A stretch of DNA of 38,262 bases from Treponema sp. (GCA_018385315.1 JAHAZJ010000208.1:1-38262), one strand, 5' to 3'. Positions 20,378 through 29,673 are shown, numbered from the stretch's first letter. Notes: generated by a model not told the origin, from the letters alone. Numbers and translations: made by a program.

Positions 20378-21433
20378 ATGGGAATGAAATCTGTAGGAGT
20401 TATTGGTGGTGGTGCCTGGGGAACAGGTATGGCTCAGGCAATTGCCAGAGGCGGCCATCAGGTTCAGATTTGGGCTTTAGAAGATGAGGTTGTTGAATCA
20501 ATCAATAAAGAACATGAAAATAAAAAATTCCTTCCAGGTTACAAATTAAGTGAAAATATTACTTGTTCAAAAGATATTATAGAAGTAGCCACTGGAAAAG
20601 AATTTTTAATCATTGCTTCTCCATCTCTTTATCTTGCAAGTACAATTTCAAAAATTGTTGATATTCCTAATATAAAAGATGGTTCAACAGTAATTGCCGC
20701 TCTTACAAAAGGTTTTGTGCCTTCTCCAGAGGGACCAAAATTTATTGTTGAAACAATTGAAAATGTATTACCTGCTATTTACAAAGATTGTACAGTTTAT
20801 GTGGCAGGTCCTTCTCATGCAGAAGAAGTTGCTATGGGTAAAGTTACAGGTTTGGTAGCGGCTTCTTTTAATCCTAAAAATTCTATTAAAGTTCGAGAAT
20901 TATTAAGAGTACCAGGTTTAATGGTTTACTCTAGTTTTGATGTTATTGGTGTTCAGATTTGTGCTGCCGCTAAAAATGTAATTGCCGTAATTTATGGTGC
21001 AATGGACGCTTTATCTGAAACTTCTCCATTCTTTGGAGATAATACTGAAAGTTTATTAATGGCTGCTGGATTGAATGAAATTCAGACTCTTGGTTTTGCA
21101 ATGGGTGCTACTCATGCGGAAACCTTTACATCCATTTCTGGCGTTGGTGATCTTGATGTAACATGTAAAAGTAAGTATGGACGTAATCGTCGTTTTGGTC
21201 AGGATATGGTTCGTACTGACATGCTTTCGAAATTCAAGGATATTGATGATTTGATTGCAAATGTTGGTAAAATTGGCTATTTACCAGAAGGTGCTATTGC
21301 ATGTAAGTATGTTCACGAAATTTCTGTTAAAAAAGATATAAAACTTCCATTGTGTAATGGATTGTATAAGATTTTGAATAAAGAAAAAACAATTCAGGAT
21401 TTCGTAGATCAATTAATTAATTTTGCAAAATAA
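20378..21433 (+). CDS. gpsA: NAD(P)H-dependent glycerol-3-phosphate dehydrogenase
   Basis: SVGVIGGGAWGTGMAQAIARGGHQVQIWALE, AGPSHAEEVA, AAAKNVIAVIYGAMDAL, SISGVGDLDVTC. Confidence 0.95.
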   Translation: MGMKSVGVIGGGAWGTGMAQAIARGGHQVQIWALEDEVVESINKEHENKKFLPGYKLSENITCSKDIIEVATGKEFLIIASPSLYLASTISKIVDIPNIKDGSTVIAALTKGFVPSPEGPKFIVETIENVLPAIYKDCTVYVAGPSHAEEVAMGKVTGLVAASFNPKNSIKVRELLRVPGLMVYSSFDVIGVQICAAAKNVIAVIYGAMDALSETSPFFGDNTESLLMAAGLNEIQTLGFAMGATHAETFTSISGVGDLDVTCKSKYGRNRRFGQDMVRTDMLSKFKDIDDLIANVGKIGYLPEGAIACKYVHEISVKKDIKLPLCNGLYKILNKEKTIQDFVDQLINFAK

Positions 21434-21446
21434 ATAAGGAAATAAG

Positions 21447-22883
21447 ATGTTAGAGAAATTAACAGGAACTTTTAGCAATATTGTTAAAACTATTAGTGGA
21501 AAATCTACAATCACAGAAAAAAATATTGAAGAAACAGTTGAGCAGATTAAAATGGCTTTGCTGGAAGCTGATGTAAACCTGAGAGTTGTTCGTCGTTTCG
21601 TAAATTCTACAATAGAAGAAGCAAAAGGTGAAAAGGTTTTAAAATCTGTTAATCCTGGTCAGCAGTTTGTAAAAATCATCCATGATAAAATGGTTACAAT
21701 GCTTGGAGATTCAAAACAGGATCTTCATTTAAAAGGACCAGATACTCAGTCTGTTATTTTGATGTTAGGTCTTCAGGGTGCCGGTAAAACTACTGCTGCC
21801 CATAAGTTGGCCGCGAAATTATTGAAAGAGGGAAGAAAGCCTTTATTAGTTGCCTGTGACCTTGTTCGTCCAGCTGCTGTTGAACAGTTGTGTCAGTTAG
21901 GTGAAAAAATTGGTGTTCCTGTATATAAAGAAGATGGTAAAGATGCTGTAAAAACAGCTAAAAATGCCATTGCTCATGCTAAAAAAAATCAGTTTGATAC
22001 TATTATTATAGATACTGCCGGTCGTCTTCAGATTGATGAAGAAATGATGGCAGAACTTGTAAAAATTAAGAAAGCAACAGATCCTGTAGAAGTATTACTT
22101 GTTGCAGATGCAATGACTGGTCAGAATGCAGTTGATATTGCCCAGTCTTTTGATGAACAGCTTGGTCTTACAGGTGTAATTCTTACTAAGTTTGACTCTG
22201 ATGCTCGTGGTGGTGCGGCACTTTCATTAAAGTCCATTACTGGTAAACCAATTCTTTATATTGGTACTGGTGAAAAGACTGAAGATTTTGAACAGTTCCA
22301 TCCAGATAGAATTGCATCTCGTATTCTTGGTATGGGTGATATTGTTTCTCTTGTTGAAAAAGCCCAGGAAACAGTAGACGAAGAAGCTGCTTTGAAAATG
22401 GCAAAGAAGCTTCAGCGAAATGAATTTACTTTGCAGGATTATCTGGAACAGTTTCAACAGGTAAAAAAGATGGGAAATATCCAGTCTATTATGGATATGA
22501 TTCCTGGAATGAGTGGAATGGATGCTTCCCAAATGGATTTTAGCAGTCTTAAAAAGAATGAAGCTATTATTCAGTCTATGACTTATAAGGAAAGATTAAA
22601 TCATCTTATTATTGGACCAAGCCGTCGTAAACGAATTGCAAAGGGGTCTGGTACATCAGTTGCAGATGTTAATAAATTGCTTAAGCAGTTTGAAAAAACA
22701 AAACTTATGATGAAAAAAATGAGCCGTAATAAGGGAATGCAGGGTAAAATGATGAGCCAGCTTGGAATTGATCCTTCTGCATTAGGTGGAATGGGTGGCG
22801 GACTTCCTGGCGGAATGGATTTATCTTCATTAAAAGGTATGGATATGAAGAAACTTCAGGAAATGGCCAGACGTTTTAGATAG
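21447..22883 (+). CDS. ffh: Signal recognition particle protein Ffh/SRP54
   Basis: GLQGAGKTTAAHKLA, DTAGRLQIDEEMM, TKFDSDARGGAALS, Met-rich M domain at C-terminus. Confidence 0.97.
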   Translation: MLEKLTGTFSNIVKTISGKSTITEKNIEETVEQIKMALLEADVNLRVVRRFVNSTIEEAKGEKVLKSVNPGQQFVKIIHDKMVTMLGDSKQDLHLKGPDTQSVILMLGLQGAGKTTAAHKLAAKLLKEGRKPLLVACDLVRPAAVEQLCQLGEKIGVPVYKEDGKDAVKTAKNAIAHAKKNQFDTIIIDTAGRLQIDEEMMAELVKIKKATDPVEVLLVADAMTGQNAVDIAQSFDEQLGLTGVILTKFDSDARGGAALSLKSITGKPILYIGTGEKTEDFEQFHPDRIASRILGMGDIVSLVEKAQETVDEEAALKMAKKLQRNEFTLQDYLEQFQQVKKMGNIQSIMDMIPGMSGMDASQMDFSSLKKNEAIIQSMTYKERLNHLIIGPSRRKRIAKGSGTSVADVNKLLKQFEKTKLMMKKMSRNKGMQGKMMSQLGIDPSALGGMGGGLPGGMDLSSLKGMDMKKLQEMARRFR

Positions 22884-22905
22884 TTTATAAATTATAGAAT
22901 AAAGA

Positions 22906-22939
22906 GACCAGGTGGTATGAATGTCCCCTGGTCTTTTTT
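22906..22939 (+). terminator. Rho-independent terminator after ffh
   Basis: GACCAGG ... CCTGGTC followed by TTTTTT. Confidence 0.88.
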
Positions 22940-22949
22940 ATGATTGATG

Positions 22950-22977
22950 TTGACAAAAGTACAAAAAATGTCATAAT
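22950..22977 (+). promoter_or_regulatory. Candidate sigma-70-type promoter of the fab operon
   Basis: TTGACA (22950-22955), 16-nt spacer, CATAAT (22972-22977), about 40 nt before the fabD ATG and just after the ffh terminator. Confidence 0.5.
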
Positions 22978-23017
22978 GTAGGTATATATTGAAAGAGTAA
23001 TTTTTAGGAGAAGATAT

Positions 23018-23995
23018 ATGAAAAGCGTATTTTTATTCCCAGGACAGGGTGCCCAGAAAAAAGGAATGCTTAAAGATGTTTGTGATAAATATCCTGAAGC
23101 AATGGCAGTAGTAAAAGCTGCAGAAGAAATTTCTGGTGAAAAGATTTCTGATTTCATGTGGAATTGTGAAGAATCTGAACTTGCAAGAAGTGATAGAAGT
23201 CAGCTGGCAATTACAACATCATCTCTTGCACTTTTAAAAGTATTAGAATCAAAAGGTTATGAACCTGAAATTTGTGCTGGTTTCTCCTTAGGAGAATTTG
23301 CCGCTCTTTGTGCAGCTGGTGTTCTTACTTTTGAAGAAACAATAACTCTTGTAAAACAGCGTGGTATTATTATGCAGAAAGCTTGTGATAAATTGGCTCA
23401 GGCTTCTGGTGGTGAAGATGCAAAACCTGGTATGGCTGCTGTTATTGGCCTTACACCAGAACAGGTTATTGAAGCTGTAAAACCTTTGGCAGAAAAAGGA
23501 ATTGCTTTTGCTGCAAATATGAACAGCCCAAAACAGACTGTAATTTCAGGAACATTCCAAGGACTTAAAGAAGCTGAGGCTTTGTGTACAGCTGCAGGTT
23601 GTCGTAGATATATTAAGCTTAAGGTTGCTGGTCCTTTCCATTCTCCACTTATGCAGGAAGCTGGTGTAGAATTTGAAAAAGTTCTTGCAACAATGAATTT
23701 TAAAGATCCTGTAAAGAGACTTTTCTCTAATGTTACTGGAAAAGAAATTACAAAAGGTGAAGAAGCAAAACAGCTGGCTGTAAAACATTTTACAAATCCA
23801 GTTTTGTGGACAAGCGAAGAAAAGGAAATAGCACAGATTATTGATTCTGCAAATGCAGATTGTAAAAATAACTGGTCAATTTTTGAAGTTGGACCTGGAA
23901 CTGTTTTAAGTGGTTTGTGGCGTGATTCAACTTATGCTGAAAATATTAGTTGTGCTGCAGTAAACTCTGCAGAATCTTTGGATGCAATTAACTAA
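23018..23995 (+). CDS. fabD: Malonyl-CoA-ACP transacylase
   Basis: MKSVFLFPGQGAQKKGM, AGFSLGEFAAL, VAGPFHSPLM. Confidence 0.95.
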   Translation: MKSVFLFPGQGAQKKGMLKDVCDKYPEAMAVVKAAEEISGEKISDFMWNCEESELARSDRSQLAITTSSLALLKVLESKGYEPEICAGFSLGEFAALCAAGVLTFEETITLVKQRGIIMQKACDKLAQASGGEDAKPGMAAVIGLTPEQVIEAVKPLAEKGIAFAANMNSPKQTVISGTFQGLKEAEALCTAAGCRRYIKLKVAGPFHSPLMQEAGVEFEKVLATMNFKDPVKRLFSNVTGKEITKGEEAKQLAVKHFTNPVLWTSEEKEIAQIIDSANADCKNNWSIFEVGPGTVLSGLWRDSTYAENISCAAVNSAESLDAIN

Positions 23996-24009
23996 GGGAG
24001 AAAAACAGA

Positions 24010-24753
24010 ATGTTATTATCAGGAAAAAAAGCACTTGTAACTGGTTCTTCAAGAGGAATTGGTAAAGAAATTGCAAAGAAGTTTATTTCGGAAGGCGCTT
24101 GCGTATGGGGAATATGTACAAAACCTTCTGCTGCAAAAGAAGAATTAGAAGCTTTGGCAAAGGAACATGGTGTTACTTTTGTTGAAATGTATGCTAATGC
24201 TGGTGATGCTGAAGTTTGGACAAATACAATCAAAGAAGCATTAAAACAAGCAGGTAGTTTTGATGTTTTAGTAAACAATGCTGGTATTACAAAAGATGGT
24301 CTTTCTTTCAGAATGAAGATGGAAGACTGGCAGAATGTAATCAACATCAATCTTACAAGTGCATTTATTGCAAGTCAGATTGTTTCATCAGATATGATTC
24401 GTCAGAGAAAAGGTTCTATCATCAATATGTCTAGTATTGTTGGTGTTCACGGACAAGGGGGACAGGTTAATTACTCTGCAAGTAAAGCAGGTTTAATTGG
24501 TCTTACAAAAAGCCTTGCTAAAGAAACAGGTTCAAGAGGCGTTCGTGTAAATGCAATTGCACCAGGTTTTATTCAGACAGATATGACAGGTGCTTTACCA
24601 GAGGATTTGCAGAAAGCAATGATTGATTCAGTACCATTAAAAAGAGCTGGCGTTCCAGAAGATATTGCCAACGTAGCCGTTTTCTTAGGAAGTGATATGT
24701 CAAGCTACATCACCGGCCAGGTTATTGGTGTTGATGGCGGTATGGGCTGCTAA
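24010..24753 (+). CDS. fabG: 3-oxoacyl-ACP reductase
   Basis: ALVTGSSRGIGKEIAKKF, NNAGITKD, NMSSIVG, YSASKAGLIGLTKSLAKE, TGQVIGVDGGMGC. Confidence 0.95.
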   Translation: MLLSGKKALVTGSSRGIGKEIAKKFISEGACVWGICTKPSAAKEELEALAKEHGVTFVEMYANAGDAEVWTNTIKEALKQAGSFDVLVNNAGITKDGLSFRMKMEDWQNVININLTSAFIASQIVSSDMIRQRKGSIINMSSIVGVHGQGGQVNYSASKAGLIGLTKSLAKETGSRGVRVNAIAPGFIQTDMTGALPEDLQKAMIDSVPLKRAGVPEDIANVAVFLGSDMSSYITGQVIGVDGGMGC

Positions 24754-24890
24754 GCCGGACCGGCCAGGTTATTGGTGTTGATTGCTTTAATCGAAGAACC
24801 GTTAAAAAATAAGCCGAAGGGTTATTTTAGGTTCATCGAAAAAAGCAGGGGGCGAGATTCATCGAGCCCGGTATGGGCTGCTAAGCCGGA
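24712..24890. repeat. Duplicated fabG 3' end interrupted by an 86-bp insert
   Basis: accggccaggttattggtgttgat at 24712-24735 and 24759-24782 (24/24); cggtatgggctgctaagccgga at 24738-24759 and 24869-24890 (22/22). Confidence 0.93.
24783..24847. repeat. Foldback repeat, copy 2, between fabG and fabF
   Basis: TGCTTTAATCGAAGAACCGTTAAAAAATAAGCC GAAG GGTTATTTTAGGTTCATCGAAAAAAGCA; ends TGCTTT/AAAGCA are inverted and the core matches the post-ndk element. Confidence 0.85.
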
Positions 24891-24921
24891 TTAAATAGGA
24901 TTAAAAAAGGAGATATACAAA

Positions 24922-26178
24922 ATGGAAAAAAGAAGAGTAGTTGTAACAGGTCTTGGTTGTGTAAGTCCACTTGGAAATACAGTTTCAGAAACATGGGAAG
25001 CTATTAAAGCTGGAAAGAGTGGTATTTCAAATATTACACTTTTTGATACAACAAATTTTGATGTAAAAATTGCTGGTGAAGTTAAAAATCTTGATGTAGG
25101 TCAGTGGATTGATAAAAAAGAAGCTCGTAAAATGGCACGCTTCTGTCAGTTTGCAACAGTTGCATCTGTTCAGGCTATGCAGGATGCAGGACTTACAAAA
25201 GAAACTATTGATTCTGAAAGAACTTCAGTTGTTCTTGGAAACGGTATTGGTGGTTTTGAAGTAATTGAAAACTCAATGAAAAAATATTTTGAAGCAGGTC
25301 CATCTCGTATGCCTCCATTAACAATTCCAATGATGATTGGTAACGAAGGTCCAGGAAACATCAGTATGCTTCTTGGTATTAAGAGTACTGCATGGAACAT
25401 TCAGACAGCATGTGCTTCTTCTACAGATGCTCTTGGTCTTGCATTGGATCAGATTCGTTCTGGTCGTGTTGATATGTGTTTTGCAGGTGGTGCAGAAGCT
25501 GCAATCACAGGTTTTGGTATTGGCGGTTTCAGTGTATTAAAAACTTTGGCTGCTTCTTATAACGATTGTCCAGAAAAAGCAAGCCGTCCTTTTGATAAAG
25601 CTCGTGAAGGTTTTATTATGGGTGAAGGTTCTACAATGCTTGTATTGGAAGAATATGAACATGCAAAAGCACGTGGTGCAAAAATCTACTGTGAATTCTT
25701 AGGATACGGTGGAACTTCTGATGCTTATCATATTACTAGCCCAGATCCAGAAGGAAATGGTGGTGCAAGAGCTGTAACATTGGCTTTGGAAGATGCAGGA
25801 ATCAGTGGTGATGAATTACAGTATTACAATGCCCATGGTACATCTACACACATTAATGATTCTTCTGAAACTGCAATGCTTAAAAAAGCATTAGGTGATC
25901 ATGCATATAAAATGAAGGTTTCTTCTACAAAATCAATGACAGGTCACTGTCTTGGTGCTGCAGGTGCTTTGGAAGCAATGCTCAGTATTATGGCAATGCA
26001 GGATAACGTATATCCACCAACAATCAACTTGGAAAATCCAGATATTGAAGCAGGTTGTGATTTGGATTATGTTCCAAACAAAGCTGTTAAAGATGAAAAT
26101 GGTATTAATTGTGTAGCATCAGGTTCATTAGGATTTGGTGGTCATAACGGTGTAGTAATCTTTAAGAAAATTAAATAG
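24922..26178 (+). CDS. fabF: Beta-ketoacyl-ACP synthase II
   Basis: RRVVVTGLGCVSPLGNTVSETWEAIKAGKSGI, TACASSTDALG, NAHGTSTHINDSSE, STKSMTGHCLGAAGALEA. Confidence 0.96.
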   Translation: MEKRRVVVTGLGCVSPLGNTVSETWEAIKAGKSGISNITLFDTTNFDVKIAGEVKNLDVGQWIDKKEARKMARFCQFATVASVQAMQDAGLTKETIDSERTSVVLGNGIGGFEVIENSMKKYFEAGPSRMPPLTIPMMIGNEGPGNISMLLGIKSTAWNIQTACASSTDALGLALDQIRSGRVDMCFAGGAEAAITGFGIGGFSVLKTLAASYNDCPEKASRPFDKAREGFIMGEGSTMLVLEEYEHAKARGAKIYCEFLGYGGTSDAYHITSPDPEGNGGARAVTLALEDAGISGDELQYYNAHGTSTHINDSSETAMLKKALGDHAYKMKVSSTKSMTGHCLGAAGALEAMLSIMAMQDNVYPPTINLENPDIEAGCDLDYVPNKAVKDENGINCVASGSLGFGGHNGVVIFKKIK

Positions 26179-26188
26179 GAATTGTAAA

Positions 26189-26620
26189 ATGAGCGTAACA
26201 AAAGATATAGAAAGCTTATTGCCACATAGAAAACCATTTTTATTTGTTGATGAAATTATTAGCTGTGATGAAAATGGTTCTGTTAGTGAACATGTTTTTA
26301 CACCAGAAGAATTCTTTTTTAAAGGACACTTCCCAGAATATCCTGTAGTACCAGGTGTTATTCTTGTAGAAACAATGGCTCAGGCAGGGGGCGCTGCTTT
26401 GAGTTATCAGAAAACATTTGATGAAGGAAGCTTGTTCTTCCTCGCAACTGTAAACAATGTAAAATTCAGAAACCAGGTAAGACCAGGTGACAAAGTTCGC
26501 ATGGAAATCACAAACCTGCGTGTTTCAAAAAAAATGATTAAACAAGCTGGAAAAGCCTATGTAGGCGACCAGGTAGCCGCAGAAGCTGAGTGGATGTGTT
26601 TAGTAGGCGCAGCGAACTAG
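26189..26620 (+). CDS. fabZ: 3-hydroxyacyl-ACP dehydratase FabZ
   Basis: IESLLPHRKPFLFVDEI, FFKGHFPEYPVVPGVILVETMAQAGG. Confidence 0.95.
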   Translation: MSVTKDIESLLPHRKPFLFVDEIISCDENGSVSEHVFTPEEFFFKGHFPEYPVVPGVILVETMAQAGGAALSYQKTFDEGSLFFLATVNNVKFRNQVRPGDKVRMEITNLRVSKKMIKQAGKAYVGDQVAAEAEWMCLVGAAN

Positions 26621-26656
26621 GTACGAACTAAATGCGAACTAAAAAGAGGTAATAAT

Positions 26657-27874
26657 ATGGCAGTTACACCAATGGTAAGAAGTAATATCTGTTTGAACGC
26701 ACACCCTCAGGGTTGCAAACAGTCAGTTCTTAATCAGATTGAATATACAAAAAAAGTAAAAGCAAATACAGCAAAAAAAGAGGGTAAACACCGTGGAATC
26801 AAAAACGTATTGGTTCTTGGATGTTCAAATGGTTATGGTCTTGCAAGTCGTATTACTGCAGGATTTGCATATGATGCAGCAACAATTGGTGTATCATTTG
26901 AAAAAGCTGGTTCTGAAAAAAAATTCGGAACTCCAGGCTGGTATAACAATCTTGCTTATGATCAGGAAGCAAAAAAAGCAGGTTTGTTCTCTTTAACAAT
27001 AGACGGAGATGCTTTCTCTGATGAAATTAAAGCAGAAGTAATCAGCAAAGCAAAGGAAAACAACATGAAGTTTGACCTTGTTGTTTACTCACTTGCAAGC
27101 CCAGTTCGCACAGATCCAGATACAAAGGTGTTATATAAATCAGTAATCAAACCAATTGGAAAAGATTTTACTGGTGTTACTTTTGACACTATGACTGGGG
27201 AGATGAAAGAAATTACAGCTCCAGCTGCTACAGAAGAAGAAATTGCTAATACAGTAAAAGTAATGGGTGGTGAAGACTGGGAAAGATGGATGAAACAGCT
27301 TAAAGAAGCCGGAGTTTTGAACGAAGGTTGTATGACAGTTGCTTATTCTTACATTGGACCAGAAGTTTCACAGGCAATTTACAGAACTGGTACAATTGGT
27401 ATGGCAAAGGTTGACCTGGAAGCAAGAGCAGCTAATATCCGTTCTTCACTTGGTGAAATTGGAGGTCAGGCATTTGTTTCTGTAAACAAAGGGCTTGTAA
27501 CACGTTCATCTGCAGTTATTCCAATCATCCCATTGTATCTTTCAGTTTTGTTCAAAGTAATGAAACAACAGGGAAGTCACGAAGGATGTATTGAACAGAT
27601 TAACCGTCTTTTTGCAGACAGACTTTATATTAAAAATGCAAAGGGTGATGCTGCTGTTCCAGTTGATGAAGAAAATAGAATTCGTATTGATGACTGGGAA
27701 ATGGATCCTAAAGTTCAGGCAGAAGTTTCTAAAATCATGCCAGCTGTTACTGCAGAAAATATTAAAGAACTTGGTGATTTTGAAGGATATCGTTCAGACT
27801 TCCTTGCAACAAGTGGTTTTGCAATTCCAGGTGTTGATTACGAAAAAGACGTAGAAAGATACGACGTAATCTAA
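26657..27874 (+). CDS. fabV: trans-2-enoyl-CoA/ACP reductase, FabV/Ter family
   Basis: MVRSNICLNAHPQGCKQSVLNQIEYTKK, NVLVLGCSNGYGLASRITAGF, VYSLASPVRTDP, YSYIGPE: FabV/Ter signature. Confidence 0.95.
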   Translation: MAVTPMVRSNICLNAHPQGCKQSVLNQIEYTKKVKANTAKKEGKHRGIKNVLVLGCSNGYGLASRITAGFAYDAATIGVSFEKAGSEKKFGTPGWYNNLAYDQEAKKAGLFSLTIDGDAFSDEIKAEVISKAKENNMKFDLVVYSLASPVRTDPDTKVLYKSVIKPIGKDFTGVTFDTMTGEMKEITAPAATEEEIANTVKVMGGEDWERWMKQLKEAGVLNEGCMTVAYSYIGPEVSQAIYRTGTIGMAKVDLEARAANIRSSLGEIGGQAFVSVNKGLVTRSSAVIPIIPLYLSVLFKVMKQQGSHEGCIEQINRLFADRLYIKNAKGDAAVPVDEENRIRIDDWEMDPKVQAEVSKIMPAVTAENIKELGDFEGYRSDFLATSGFAIPGVDYEKDVERYDVI

Positions 27875-27916
27875 ATATTGAAGCATAAGTAGGAAAATTG
27901 CATAAGTAGGTAAACT

Positions 27917-29599
27917 ATGGAAAATATCAAACTTGTTTGTTCTGCTTGTAAAGTAGAAACAGAACATGAAAAAGCAAAAGAAAATCTTTATATCTGTCCA
28001 AACTGTAATAAATATTTGCGTGTTTCTGCAATGGACAGAATTAGTATGATTGCTGATGAAGGAACATTTGAATCATTTGCTGATGATTTAGTTTCTGGAA
28101 ACCCATTGGAAATTCCAGGATACGAAGAAAAGCTTCAGAAAGCCAGAGAGACTACTGGTTTGAATGAAGGTGTTATAGTTGGTAAATGTAAAATTTACGA
28201 AAATGAATGTATTATTGGTGCTATTGATTCTCGCTTTATGATGGGATCTATGGGTAGTATCGTTGGTGAAAAAATTACACTTGCTGTAGAAGAAGCAACA
28301 AAGAAAAGACTTCCAGTTGTATTGTTCTGTTGTTCTGGTGGTGCTCGTATGCAGGAAGGTATTCTTTCTTTAATGCAGATGGAAAAAACCTCTGCTGCTT
28401 TAAAGAGACACTCTGATGCAGGAAATCTTTATATTTCAGTTTGTACAGACCCAACAACAGGTGGTGTAACAGCATCTTTTGCCATGCTTGGTGATATCAT
28501 TCTCGCTGAGCCAAAAGCTATGATTGGTTTTGCAGGCCCACGTGTTATTGAACAGACAATTGGTAAACAGCTTCCAGAAGGATTCCAGAGAGCTGAATTC
28601 CAGCTTGAACACGGATTCGTTGATGCAATTGTAGAAAGAAAAGATTTAAAAAATACAATTGGAAACATACTTTCTTGTCATCCAAAATCACGTTCTAAGA
28701 TTGTTAAGACAGTTGCACTTGCTGGAAGACAGATGCAGATTTTTAAGAAAATGGATGCTACCCTTGCTCACGAAACAAAAGAAGCAAATGATGCGGCAGA
28801 AACTCCAAATACAAATCCATTATCAGCATGGGAAAAAGTTCTTACAGTTCGTAAACCAACTCGTCTTGGTGCAAGAGAATATATTAATGCATTGTTCGAT
28901 GGTTTTATTGAACTTCATGGTGACCGTTATTTCCGGGATGATCCTTCTATTGTTGGTGGTATTGCAACATTTAATGGTATTCCTGTAACAGTTATTGGTA
29001 TTGATCGTGGTCACGAATTAAACGAAATGATGCGTGCTAATTTTGGTATGCCTTCTCCAGAAGGATACAGAAAAGGTATTCGTTTAATGAAACAGGCTGA
29101 AAAATTTGATCGTCCTGTTATCACATTTGTAAATACTTCCGGTGCTTATCCTGGAAAAGAAGCTGAAGAAAACGGACAGGGTGAAGCAATTGCCCGCAGT
29201 ATTTTCGAAATGTCTGGACTTAAGATTCCAACACTTTCTATCATGCTTGGAGAAGGTGGTTCAGGTGGAGCATTAGCCCTTGCTGTTGGAAACGAAGTTT
29301 GGATGATGGAAAATGCAATTTATTCAATCCTTTCTCCAGAAGGTTTTGCTTCTATTCTTTGGAAAGATGGAAACCGCGCTCAGGAAGCAGCTTCTGTAAT
29401 GAAGATTACAGCTCAGGATTTGAACAAGCTTGGTGTTGTAGATGCAATTATTCCAGAATTTGGCGGTGCAGAACCTGCAAACTTGGAAAAGATTTCAGAG
29501 CATCTTAGAGAAAAAATTTCTTACTTCTTAAATGTAACAAGTCGTAAAAGTGGAGAAACTTTGGCTCAGGAAAGATACAATCGCTTTAGAGTCTTTTAG
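27917..29599 (+). CDS. accDA: Fused acetyl-CoA carboxylase carboxyltransferase, beta (AccD) plus alpha (AccA)
   Basis: N-terminal AccD zinc ribbon (CSAC...CPNC) and [16 protein letters not shown]-terminal Acc[32 protein letters not shown]...[20 protein letters not shown] in one 560-aa frame. Confidence 0.93.
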   Translation: MENIKLVCSACKVETEHEKAKENLYICPNCNKYLRVSAMDRISMIADEGTFESFADDLVSGNPLEIPGYEEKLQKARETTGLNEGVIVGKCKIYENECIIGAIDSRFMMGSMGSIVGEKITLAVEEATKKRLPVVLFCCSGGARMQEGILSLMQMEKTSAALKRHSDAGNLYISVCTDPTTGGVTASFAMLGDIILAEPKAMIGFAGPRVIEQTIGKQLPEGFQRAEFQLEHGFVDAIVERKDLKNTIGNILSCHPKSRSKIVKTVALAGRQMQIFKKMDATLAHETKEANDAAETPNTNPLSAWEKVLTVRKPTRLGAREYINALFDGFIELHGDRYFRDDPSIVGGIATFNGIPVTVIGIDRGHELNEMMRANFGMPSPEGYRKGIRLMKQAEKFDRPVITFVNTSGAYPGKEAEENGQGEAIARSIFEMSGLKIPTLSIMLGEGGSGGALALAVGNEVWMMENAIYSILSPEGFASILWKDGNRAQEAASVMKITAQDLNKLGVVDAIIPEFGGAEPANLEKISEHLREKISYFLNVTSRKSGETLAQERYNRFRVF

Positions 29600-29673
29600 T
29601 TAGTTCTAAAACTTTTATTTTATTGAAATTTGTAGTAAAATGGCTGTTGTAAGTATCTAATTAGGCGGATTTC

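Noticed and set aside
23988-24350. 120-aa minus-strand ORF opposite fabG
   Set aside because: Fully antisense to conserved fabG; treated as a spurious frame.
24783-24847. Foldback element as a simple Rho-independent terminator
   Set aside because: No T-tract after the stem, and it lies within a same-direction fab operon; a full stop in transcription would cut off fabF-accDA.
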